From Syntrophomonadaceae bacterium (GTDB lineage Bacteria > Bacillota_B > Syntrophomonadia > Syntrophomonadales > Syntrophomonadaceae): DNA of 9,041 bases. The translations under genes and the position numbers were made by a program. The notes beneath the pieces are model-generated. The model had not been told where the DNA came from and searched no databases. It worked only from the letters and a program-made list of their open reading frames with translations. This document shows, piece by piece, positions 1 to 6,322 of this stretch (within the stretch, counting starts at the first letter, position 1; every line of letters begins with the position of its first letter). The DNA lies in assembly GCA_030627145.1 (NCBI GenBank), contig DAOUSQ010000031.1, positions 1-9,041 on the forward strand, in the 5' to 3' direction.

Positions 1-404
1 CATTTGGCACCCATTATTTTTGCTGTAAATTCATATTCAACAAAGGAAGGTTCTGCAAAAATAACCTCATCACCTTTATTTAAAAAAGTCTCGGCCACAA
101 GCTTCAACAGTTCATCAGAGCCATTACCTATTAATATACCATCTTCTTTAATACCTGTAACAGATGCAAGTTTCTTTTTAAGATAATAACAATTACTATC
201 TGGATAGAAATGAAGTTCACTTAAACTGTCTTTAATAGCTTTTACCGCTTTTGGAGAAGTACCCACAGGGTTTTCATTTGAAGCAAGCTTTACTATATCC
301 TGCAGTCCTAATTCCCGTTTAACTTCTTCAATAGGTTTACCCGGTATATATGGTTTTAAATTAAATATTTCCTGTCTGGCTTTATCATTTATAAAACTGC
401 TCAT
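1..404 (-). CDS. hisC: HisC-type aminotransferase, N-terminal part (cut by window start)
   Basis: PLP-dependent fold-type I aminotransferase of the histidinol-phosphate family, which converts imidazole-acetol phosphate and glutamate to histidinol phosphate and 2-oxoglutarate in histidine synthesis. Only the first 134 residues are present, out of roughly 350-370 in the family. They carry the family N-terminal pattern: NLKPYIPGKP (15-24), the LASNENPVGTSPKA substrate loop (40-53), YPD (67-69), and the cofactor-phosphate turn GNGSDELL (93-100). The catalytic lysine lies outside the window. The ATG at 404-402 is supported by AGGAGGT seven bases upstream, and the TAG stop of the upstream ligase gene overlaps that ribosome binding site, so the two genes are tightly coupled. 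Many HisC proteins also act on phenylalanine and tyrosine. Next to a phenylacetate-CoA ligase, an aromatic aminotransferase role is as plausible as histidine synthesis. The family call is firm; the substrate is inferred. Confidence 0.9.
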   Translation of the reverse strand, partial: MSSFINDKARQEIFNLKPYIPGKPIEEVKRELGLQDIVKLASNENPVGTSPKAVKAIKDSLSELHFYPDSNCYYLKKKLASVTGIKEDGILIGNGSDELLKLVAETFLNKGDEVIFAEPSFVEYEFTAKIMGAK

Positions 405-416
405 CTAGTTTACCTC

Positions 417-1724
417 CTACTTATAATCTCTTTCATCAATTACTCTTTTTGCTTTACCAGCTGTTCTTTCAATACTATGAGGCTCAACAAGCTTTATTCT
501 AGGATTTAGCGCCAGTACTTTAAATAACTGTTGTTTTAGTTTCTGCTCTATTGCCTCTAACTGTGCATAGTTATCTGTAAATGTGTTCTCATCGATTTCT
601 ACTCTTACTTCTATATCCTCCAAATAACCTTTATTATACCGGACAATCTGGTAGTGAGGTGCCAGACCTTTAATGTTTACCAGAACGCTTTCTATCTGAG
701 AAGGAAATACATTAACACCCCTTATGACCATCATATCGTCACTACGCCCTGTTATCTTGCTTAATCTGGCTGTGGTCCTACCACATTCACATGGTTCATA
801 TGTTAACGAACTAATGTCTTTAGTCCGATATCTAATTACAGGAACAGCCTCTCTTCCCAGGGTGGTTATTACTACTTCCCCCTTCTCGCCGGGCTTTACC
901 GGTTCAAGAGTCTCAGAATTAATAATCTCAGTAATATAATAGTCCTCAGCAATATGCTGTCCACAGATAAGTTCACATTCCCCTGAATAACCAGGTCCAC
1001 CGCACTCGCTCAAACCATAATTATCAGTAGCTAACATACCCCATCGTTCTTCAATTTCATTTCTATATTCCTCAGAAAAGGCTTCCCCACCAAATAGTCC
1101 TACTTTTACCTTTAAGTCTTTCCTGGGATCAATCCCCAATTTAATAGCAACGTCTCCAAGATGTAGAGCATATGTGGGAGTACTTACCAGGGCTGTTGTT
1201 CCGAAATCTTTCATAATCATTAATTGTCTTTCAGTATTACCACTGGAAATAGGAATGACTGTTGCCCCTACTCTTTCCATCCCGTACTGTAACCCATGTG
1301 CTCCTGTAAATAGTCCATAACCAAATGCAATTTGAGTTACATCAGTATTATTTACACCGGTCATAGTTATCATCCGAGCAAGCAGCTCTGTCCATACTTC
1401 CATGTCATTTTTAGTACAACCAATAACAGTCATTTTACCAGTGGTCCCGGAAGAAGCATGAACCCTCACTACCTGATCCATTGGTACTGCAAACATACCA
1501 AATGGATAATTATCTCTAAATTCAGCTTTAGTTGTAAAAGGGAGTTTGTTTAAATCTGACAGGCTTTTTAAATCCTCAGGTTTAAAACCAATCTCATCGA
1601 ATTTCTTTTTATAAACTGCCGACCGTTCATAAACATATTTTAAAGTCTCTTTAAGTTTGGTCAATTGTAATGCCTCAATTTTTTCCCTTGGCATACATTC
1701 CATTTCTTTATTCCATATTTGCAT
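417..1724 (-). CDS. paaK: Phenylacetate-CoA ligase (aryl-CoA ligase)
   Basis: AMP-forming ligase of the ANL superfamily that activates phenylacetate, or a related aryl-acetate, to its CoA thioester with ATP. The 435 residues match the usual PaaK length. In order are the phosphate-binding loop SSGTTGK (91-97), GLFGGEAFSEEYR (209-221), the adenine-binding YGLSECGGPG (236-245), RYRTKD (298-303), a CECG pair of cysteines (312-315), the hinge TGRSDDMMVIRGVNVFPSQIE (325-345), and a C-terminal domain with the acyl-adenylation lysine region TAGKAKR (421-427). The ATG at 1724 has GGGAGAG about seven bases upstream. The next gene, a HisC-type aminotransferase, starts 12 nt after the stop. In anaerobes such ligases often act with aromatic aminotransferases and indolepyruvate:ferredoxin oxidoreductase in aromatic amino acid fermentation, sometimes in the ATP-forming direction. 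That direction is inference. No oxygen-dependent phenylacetate genes are nearby. Confidence 0.93.
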   Translation of the reverse strand: MQIWNKEMECMPREKIEALQLTKLKETLKYVYERSAVYKKKFDEIGFKPEDLKSLSDLNKLPFTTKAEFRDNYPFGMFAVPMDQVVRVHASSGTTGKMTVIGCTKNDMEVWTELLARMITMTGVNNTDVTQIAFGYGLFTGAHGLQYGMERVGATVIPISSGNTERQLMIMKDFGTTALVSTPTYALHLGDVAIKLGIDPRKDLKVKVGLFGGEAFSEEYRNEIEERWGMLATDNYGLSECGGPGYSGECELICGQHIAEDYYITEIINSETLEPVKPGEKGEVVITTLGREAVPVIRYRTKDISSLTYEPCECGRTTARLSKITGRSDDMMVIRGVNVFPSQIESVLVNIKGLAPHYQIVRYNKGYLEDIEVRVEIDENTFTDNYAQLEAIEQKLKQQLFKVLALNPRIKLVEPHSIERTAGKAKRVIDERDYK

Positions 1725-1845
1725 TTAACTTCTCTCCCATCTCTATAAGTCCTGTGACAAAGTATCAAAAGCATTTATTTATGTGGAGGAATGATGATAA
1801 AAGCGAGCAATTCGCAGCACCTATCGCCATAAACCTGATTAAATC

Positions 1846-2259
1846 TCAGGTGGGAAAATGGCTCATAACCACAAGCTTAAGATTAGAAAATATTTTTATA
1901 TTAGTTGAATCATATCTTGTTTCAAGAAAGGAAGGCATGGTCACTACACCCAACCTGCTGGACAACTCCCTGTTTTTAGGAGCCAGTATTTTCCATGCCA
2001 GAAAGGTTCCAAGAAAAGCATTGCCAGCTGCTATCCACAAAATTGATAGACCAGAACCCCAACCGACTTTGCCTGCAAATCCAATAATTAGAACTGCCGG
2101 AAAATAATTAGTACCAAAAGAAAAGGCTGACATCCAGGATCCAATAAACCTGTTGCCAACTGCAAAATCGTCAACTGTTCTTATTTTTTTTCTACTGTAG
2201 AATCCTAGTCTCAAAATAATAACAACATACAACATAACTAAAAGAACTTTAACTTGCAC
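1846..2259 (-). pseudogene. Truncated sodium:solute symporter (SSS family), N-terminal third
   Basis: The 137-residue reading frame has the N-terminus of a sodium:solute symporter, the PutP/PanF-like family with the LeuT fold. There is a first hydrophobic helix (about 4-18), the cytoplasmic loop TVDDFAVGNR (28-37), the sodium-site helix with FSFGTNYFPAVLIIG (46-60), the KVGWGSGLSILWIAAGNAFLG segment (64-84), and the loop TMPSFLETRYDS (107-118). Full-length members have about 450-520 residues and 11-14 helices. Here similarity stops near residue 128, and a short unrelated tail ends in TGA. No further helices follow in any minus frame before the ligase gene at 1724, so most of the gene is gone, probably by internal deletion. 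The GTG start at 2259 keeps a good GGGAGG site eight bases upstream, so a peptide may still be made. A functional transporter is very unlikely. Confidence 0.75.
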
Positions 2260-2351
2260 TTTACCGTCCTCCCGTACAACATATAGAATTTACACTTCTT
2301 CATTTTCCCGTATTACAGAGGTTTACCATAACTACTGCTATTTTTTCCATC

Positions 2352-3182
2352 CTACTTTAACATATCACTGATAAACCGGGGTAAACAAAATACAGAAGTG
2401 TGCATACTGTTACTATAATATTTTAACCCAGGTACCTGTTTCCTGTCACTATCTAATTTCAGGGGGTTATAAATCTTACTCCCCATTGTAAACGACCACG
2501 GTCCGCTTACATAAGTAGGAACTGCTGCCAGATACACAAAAGTATTGGGGAAAACCCTGCCAATATTTTTGTTTATGGAGCGGAATATATCCTGGTAAAA
2601 TATTGGAGATTCTGATTGTACAACCATCAGACCATCGTCATTGAGAACATTAAAGACATCCTGGTAAAACTCCTGGCTGAATAACTGGACTGCAGGCCCC
2701 ACTGGATCTAAAGAATCAACTATAACCAGGTCATATTTTTGTGGCGAATTCTTTACATATTTCACACCGTCTTCCAGGAAGAGATTTAGTCTAGAATCAT
2801 CAAATGCACAGGACAACGAAGGAAAATATTTCTTGCTGTTTTCAATAACCCTGCCATCTATCTCTACCATGTCTACTGCTTTTACGAAGCTATATTTAGC
2901 AACTTCTCTTAAAGTACCACCATCTCCCCCTCCAATGATTAAAACATTTTCAGGATTCGGATGAGTATTTATGCCAGGGTGAACAATCATCTCGTGATAG
3001 ATAAATTCATCTTTTTCAGTCGTTTGTAGTGCTCCATCCATGATCAGAGCCCGTCCCCATTCTTCTGTTTCTACCACTGATAATTTCTGGTACTCTGTTT
3101 CTTCACAATGAATTACCGCATTTATTTTCCACTTAACTTCATAACCTTGTGTATGATTTTCATGAAACCAAAAATTACTCAA
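2352..3182 (-). CDS. speE: Spermidine synthase (polyamine aminopropyltransferase)
   Basis: Transfers an aminopropyl group from decarboxylated S-adenosylmethionine to putrescine, giving spermidine and methylthioadenosine, in the cytosol. The 276 residues equal the usual bacterial SpeE length. An N-terminal beta-strand domain includes ALIMDGALQTTEKDEFIYHE (45-64). The Rossmann core has GGGDGG (84-89), the cofactor-binding acid in VEID (106-109), EDG (137-139), and the catalytic aspartate in VDSLDPVGPA (155-164), where the family more often has DSTDP. The polyamine-site PTY (222-224) and GPWSF (227-231) follow. The start is TTG at 3182, decided by AGGAGGGG seven bases upstream. The stop of the preceding 100-residue gene is only 30 nt away, so speE appears to be the last gene of the replication-type operon. 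No speD (decarboxylase) or putrescine gene is adjacent, which is unusual for speE. A related amine specificity cannot be excluded. Confidence 0.95.
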   Translation of the reverse strand: MSNFWFHENHTQGYEVKWKINAVIHCEETEYQKLSVVETEEWGRALIMDGALQTTEKDEFIYHEMIVHPGINTHPNPENVLIIGGGDGGTLREVAKYSFVKAVDMVEIDGRVIENSKKYFPSLSCAFDDSRLNLFLEDGVKYVKNSPQKYDLVIVDSLDPVGPAVQLFSQEFYQDVFNVLNDDGLMVVQSESPIFYQDIFRSINKNIGRVFPNTFVYLAAVPTYVSGPWSFTMGSKIYNPLKLDSDRKQVPGLKYYSNSMHTSVFCLPRFISDMLK

Positions 3183-3212
3183 AATAACACCCCTCCTGAA
3201 TAATTGCCATTC

Positions 3213-3515
3213 TTACTGCCTAATCAATTCTTTAATAATTTCATATTTAGAATTTATGGAATCTTTATCTTTAAAGTCTATTGTTAATAACGTTGCTTTT
3301 ATTATCTGATCAATATCTGAATTTCTTTCTGAATGTATCCATTCTTTTAAAACATCAACTAGATCGGGATTATCTTTTTTTATTATTACTAATTCCAATA
3401 TATTTAAAAGAAAGTACATTTCCTCTTCGTTAATTTGCTCTCGAAAGTATAAATTAGCTATAAGACTGGCGGTTTCATCATAAATCTTATGTTTATACTG
3501 CTCATTAACCGACAT
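3213..3515 (-). CDS. Unrecognised 100-residue helical protein coupled to the helicase
   Basis: I do not recognise a family. The product is acidic and charged, with predicted amphipathic helices throughout (for example residues 11-26, 28-47, 52-62 and 69-79). It has no cysteine pairs, signal peptide or membrane segment, so it should be cytosolic. Its ATG overlaps the helicase stop in a TAATG arrangement, which implies translational coupling by terminating ribosomes. There is little independent Shine-Dalgarno sequence upstream (AAGGG lies farther than usual). It is followed 30 nt later by spermidine synthase. A tight overlap with a helicase and proximity to a loader-like gene suggest a small accessory or regulatory subunit of the helicase, but that is inference from position alone. 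The size and lack of low-complexity sequence favour a real gene over a chance frame. Confidence 0.75.
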   Translation of the reverse strand: MSVNEQYKHKIYDETASLIANLYFREQINEEEMYFLLNILELVIIKKDNPDLVDVLKEWIHSERNSDIDQIIKATLLTIDFKDKDSINSKYEIIKELIRQ

Positions 3516-4882
3516 TAACTTGAAACCCTTTCAGCGTCTTTCATTATCTGTTTTTGCAGGTCGAATTTTATGGGCATTCGAACCTCGCTTCTACCGTCTC
3601 TGTTTTTCTCTACATATATATAGTAATTAGGATTCATATACTTCTTGAGCTCTTCATTCTCTTCTAGTTCATCTCGTGGGATAGGGCTCAGTTTAAGCAT
3701 GAGGTCGCATTCGTTTTTCATTCGTTTTGCCCCCTGTAAACTACCATCGGGGTTAAGCTGAACCAGGCACATTACGGCAATTTTTAGATTTTGAGCCAGC
3801 ATCTTTTGAGTTTTTACTATTTGTTCTAGTATCTGCCATTCCTGTAACCTGGGATCGTATTTGTCCATTCGTCCTATGTAATCAATAATCATCATATCAA
3901 TATTTTTCTGTGCCTTAAATTTACGGGCAACTGAAATGGTTTTTTCCGGTGTAAGATTTGGACATGGATAAGAATAAAAACCACTTTCTCTCAAGTAAGA
4001 ATACCCATTTAATATTATTGATAGCTCTGTTTCGTTAATATCTCCACTACGAATACGATCGTGCTCTATCCCGGATAATATTGAACCCCAGCGTAAAGCT
4101 ATTTGTTCCCTGCTCATTTCAGTATTTAGATAAAGAATATTTTTTTTATAGTCCACTGCTACTGCTTTACAAGTATTTAAGGCGAAAGCCGTTTTTCCAT
4201 GTCCAGTTTGGGCACCTAAAATAATTAAATCACCCGGTTTATAGCCCAGGGTCAGATGGTTCAGATTATCAAATCCAGTAGGCAAACCATCAAGAGGTAT
4301 AACCCCTTTATGCTGCTCCTTTATTTCTTTGTATCTAAGAAATCTTCGTTCGACCTCATCATAGCCAATATTAGCCATTTCTACCGGGGTATCAATTCTA
4401 TCATCAATTTCCAGTGCAGTAAGATTTGTTAGTTCTTCCTCAGCGGCCATAAGAATTTGTTCAACATCATAATCCTTTTGTTCATTAAGAACCAGGTAAC
4501 TTTTTCTTAAGAACTCTTCAAACTTTCGAAGCCTTGCTTTATCTCTTACTTTATTGATCCAATATTTAATATTTTCAACGTCTATGTAATGTTCTGCTAT
4601 ATACTTGAGTTCTTCGATGTCTCTAGGATTATTTAATATTCCCAGACTATGTCCCTCTTTAATTAATTCTACATATGTAGGCCGCATCTCTCTTTCAAAC
4701 AAACTACAGGTTAAATCAAAAATAGTCGCATGCTTGGGTGAATAAAAATCATTAGCAACAAGAAGATTATATGCTTCAATACAGGCATCTTCTGAATGCA
4801 TCATTGATGATAAAACTCTGCGCTCGCTTTCAAGATCAAATAGCAAATCTTGTTTAAGGTCTTCTTTAATTTCTAAGTTCAT
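3515..4882 (-). CDS. Divergent DnaB-family replicative DNA helicase
   Basis: Hexameric 5'-3' DNA helicase of the RecA-fold DnaB family (called DnaC in Bacillus). The 455 residues are normal family length. The N-terminal helical domain (about 12-155) has ESERRVLSSMM, DFYSPKHATIF (45-55) and a NIKYWINKVRDKARLR segment (104-119). The linker is followed by LPTGFDNLNHLTLGYKPGDLIILGA. Walker A is AQTGHGKT (224-231), differing from the usual RPS(V/M)GKT. The catalytic glutamate is in TEMSREQ (254-260), the Walker B aspartate in IIDYIGR (332-338), the sensor glutamine in VQL (374-376), and the arginine finger in EKNRDG (425-430). The stretch after VQL is short, and the usual GxIEQDAD signature is replaced by QGAKRMKNECDLMLKL. 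Translation starts at ATG 4882 with GGTGAT six bases upstream. It follows the loader-like gene and overlaps the next gene by TAATG. It may be a second, special-purpose or phage-derived helicase. Confidence 0.92.
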   Translation of the reverse strand: MNLEIKEDLKQDLLFDLESERRVLSSMMHSEDACIEAYNLLVANDFYSPKHATIFDLTCSLFEREMRPTYVELIKEGHSLGILNNPRDIEELKYIAEHYIDVENIKYWINKVRDKARLRKFEEFLRKSYLVLNEQKDYDVEQILMAAEEELTNLTALEIDDRIDTPVEMANIGYDEVERRFLRYKEIKEQHKGVIPLDGLPTGFDNLNHLTLGYKPGDLIILGAQTGHGKTAFALNTCKAVAVDYKKNILYLNTEMSREQIALRWGSILSGIEHDRIRSGDINETELSIILNGYSYLRESGFYSYPCPNLTPEKTISVARKFKAQKNIDMMIIDYIGRMDKYDPRLQEWQILEQIVKTQKMLAQNLKIAVMCLVQLNPDGSLQGAKRMKNECDLMLKLSPIPRDELEENEELKKYMNPNYYIYVEKNRDGRSEVRMPIKFDLQKQIMKDAERVSS

Positions 4883-4895
4883 TATTATATCACCA

Positions 4896-4926
4896 TCTCA
4901 AATTGAGACCGGGATATTAATCCCGG
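4896..4926 (-). promoter_or_regulatory. Tandem palindromes just upstream of the helicase ribosome binding site
   Basis: In the 49-nt gap between the loader and helicase genes, 4909-4926 is a perfect 7-bp stem with a 4-nt loop (CCGGGAT-ATTA-ATCCCGG). It directly abuts a 13-bp palindrome at 4896-4908 (TCTCAA-A-TTGAGA), which ends one base before the helicase Shine-Dalgarno GGTGAT (4889-4894). No T-run follows on the minus strand, so this is not an intrinsic terminator. It could be an mRNA processing or stability element, a translational control structure, or a protein-binding site. The structures are seen directly; the function is inferred. Confidence 0.6.
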
Positions 4927-4931
4927 ATTCA

Positions 4932-6104
4932 TTAAACCTCGCTATTTACCTTGTCCAATTTATAGGGTGGAATAAAAATTTCATATTCTTCTATAGTATC
5001 GTTTTTTGAGAAATGTTGTTTGGGCCCAATGTTTTTTGATTTCTGACTTTTTTTTCTTAGTTTAAAGTTTCTTATTTCTTTTTCAGCTTCCTCAACCTGA
5101 CGTATCTCTTTGCTCATCCAGTCATGTAAGACACTATCTATGTATTCAAGTCCACCATTTTTAGTATGCTGGCACATTACTTCGCCTGCCTTCATTATCA
5201 TTTTATGTGAAAAGTTCCAGTCAAAACGCCATTTATAATAATTTTTTTTTCGGGCTTCAGCATTCATATCAATACCAGTAAAAGTACCAAATTCAGCTAT
5301 ATCGGGATCAAATTGCCTAAATCGCCATGCCTTGTTTTTTCCTGTATCAACAAACTTATTAAAGTACATCTCCAATCCCTCAACATTAGTTATTGAATAT
5401 TCTTTAATATCCCTTGCTATCTTACTAATATCACGGGGATTGTAAATATTACGTTCGAAACTCAATTCCAGCATACATAATAAAAATTCGGGTGTAAAAG
5501 CCAGTTCTTCCAACCATATCTTTAATTCATTGGCCATTTTAGCACTCATAAGATTTCCGGTTTTCCTGGATATAAAATCCGCTACCCTCTTGTAATTATT
5601 ATCTGATAAATATAAGGAGTCCGCAGCAATATGCTTATTTTTTTCTTCTTCCAGTTCTAATTGTAACTGTTCAACTTTGCTGCGTAATTCTTCAACAAGA
5701 CTTTCCGTATTAGTATCACTGTTCCTGGCTTTTAATTGGGAAAATTCACTGTGATCTCTGATAATATAAAATTTCAGTTTTTCCAGCAAGGGGTCCAAAT
5801 ATATTTCTTTGTCACCAAAACTTTTGTTATTATTTTTCGTGGTAATAATTTCCAATCTAGTTAACCTGTTTAGTTTGCGAGATAATTTCTGTTTAGTTAA
5901 AAAAGGACAGTTCTGAAGTATTTGTCCTGCAGTAATACCAGTTTGGAATAGAGGCTTGCTTTTTTCAAAAGTATAAAAAATTACAGCCAGCACACCTATG
6001 TCTTCAATTTCAATTTCAAGTTCCCTGGCGTAATTGAATAAAATTCCCGGTATATTAGCATAACCCCAGCGATATATTTCCATCCAGATCCATCTTTGTT
6101 GCAT
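4932..6104 (-). CDS. DnaD/DnaB-like primosome protein (putative helicase loader)
   Basis: Probable replication-initiation or helicase-loading protein of the Bacillota DnaD/DnaB group. The 390 residues resemble the three-domain plan of Bacillus DnaB. Residues about 14-115 look like a winged-helix DDBH1 domain, with LTKQKLSRKLNRLTRLEIITTK (69-90) as recognition helix and wing. Residues 133-157 form a short coiled coil rich in E, L and K. Residues about 166-250 look like a first DDBH2 domain (RVADFISRKTGNLMSAKMA, then EFLLCMLELSFERN and NPRDISKIARDIKEY). Residues about 286-345 look like a second, with the typical Y-x3-V-x3-W pattern in YIDSVLHDW (321-329). The tail after 348 is basic, then acidic, and suited to DNA or partner contact. 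The ATG at 6104 has a modest AGGG six bases upstream. It is the first gene of its own transcript and lies 49 nt before the DnaB-type helicase. The assignment rests on pattern reading, not on strong identity. Confidence 0.75.
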   Translation of the reverse strand: MQQRWIWMEIYRWGYANIPGILFNYARELEIEIEDIGVLAVIFYTFEKSKPLFQTGITAGQILQNCPFLTKQKLSRKLNRLTRLEIITTKNNNKSFGDKEIYLDPLLEKLKFYIIRDHSEFSQLKARNSDTNTESLVEELRSKVEQLQLELEEEKNKHIAADSLYLSDNNYKRVADFISRKTGNLMSAKMANELKIWLEELAFTPEFLLCMLELSFERNIYNPRDISKIARDIKEYSITNVEGLEMYFNKFVDTGKNKAWRFRQFDPDIAEFGTFTGIDMNAEARKKNYYKWRFDWNFSHKMIMKAGEVMCQHTKNGGLEYIDSVLHDWMSKEIRQVEEAEKEIRNFKLRKKSQKSKNIGPKQHFSKNDTIEEYEIFIPPYKLDKVNSEV

Positions 6105-6138
6105 TATTTTCCCTGCCTTTAATTACATAAGTAAAATG

Positions 6139-6168
6139 ATTATAGCATTTAAAATCAAATGCTAACAA
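6139..6168 (-). promoter_or_regulatory. SigA-type extended -10 promoter of the loader-helicase operon
   Basis: Read on the minus strand, TTGTTA (6168-6163) is followed by an 18-bp spacer and a perfect TATAAT (6144-6139). TGC just before the TATAAT gives an extended -10 element. Transcription would begin near 6132, leaving a leader of about 28 nt before the ATG at 6104. The site lies just downstream of the terminator of the ribonuclease gene, which fits an independent transcript for the loader, helicase, small protein and speE. Confidence 0.72.
6143..6164. promoter_or_regulatory. Inverted repeat filling the promoter spacer (possible operator)
   Basis: TAGCATTT (6143-6150), a 6-bp spacer, and AAATGCTA (6157-6164) form a perfect 8-bp inverted repeat. 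It occupies the space between the -35 and -10 boxes of the loader-helicase promoter and touches both. A dimeric repressor bound here would block RNA polymerase. No repressor gene is visible in the window, so the regulator is unknown. Confidence 0.5.
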
Positions 6169-6281
6169 TGTCATAAATTGCATTTAAAAACCAAAATTTT
6201 TAATTATCGTTAATAATAATTGCCTAAATTCAATTCAGGGCAAAATCCTTAATTAACATATTTTCTTATTTTATCTTAAAT

Positions 6282-6306
6282 AAAAAAAGCCGGATAAAAT
6301 CCGGCT
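6282..6306 (-). terminator. Intrinsic terminator after the beta-CASP ribonuclease gene
   Basis: A perfect 8-bp GC-rich stem, AGCCGGAT (6288-6295) with ATCCGGCT (6299-6306) and a 3-nt loop, is followed on the minus strand by a run of T (6287-6282). It lies 17 nt beyond the stop codon at 6323. It separates the ribonuclease transcript from the loader-helicase operon. Confidence 0.92.
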
Positions 6307-6322
6307 AAAAATAATAATGCTA

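Noticed and set aside
1743..1770. TTGATA / TATAGA as a promoter for the phenylacetate-CoA ligase
   Set aside because: The spacer is only 15 bp and the start would fall almost on the ribosome binding site. Too weak to list.
1833..1851. 6-bp stem ACCTGA/TCAGGT at the end of the symporter remnant as a terminator
   Set aside because: The stem is short, with a 7-nt loop and no T-run on the minus strand.
1670..2107. 145-residue plus-strand reading frame
   Set aside because: It lies antisense to the symporter remnant and the ligase start, lacks a ribosome binding site, and its sequence looks like a shadow of the symporter reading frame.
2300..2348. 16-codon minus-strand reading frame (MEKIAVVMVNLCNTGK) directly after speE
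   Set aside because: It begins close to the speE stop but has only a weak TAGGATG-like site and is very short. It recalls the N-terminus of larger proteins but nothing follows.
3213..6104. Active prophage or integrated plasmid
   Set aside because: No integrase, structural, lysis, partition or attachment-site sequence is visible, and both flanks are ordinary chromosomal genes.
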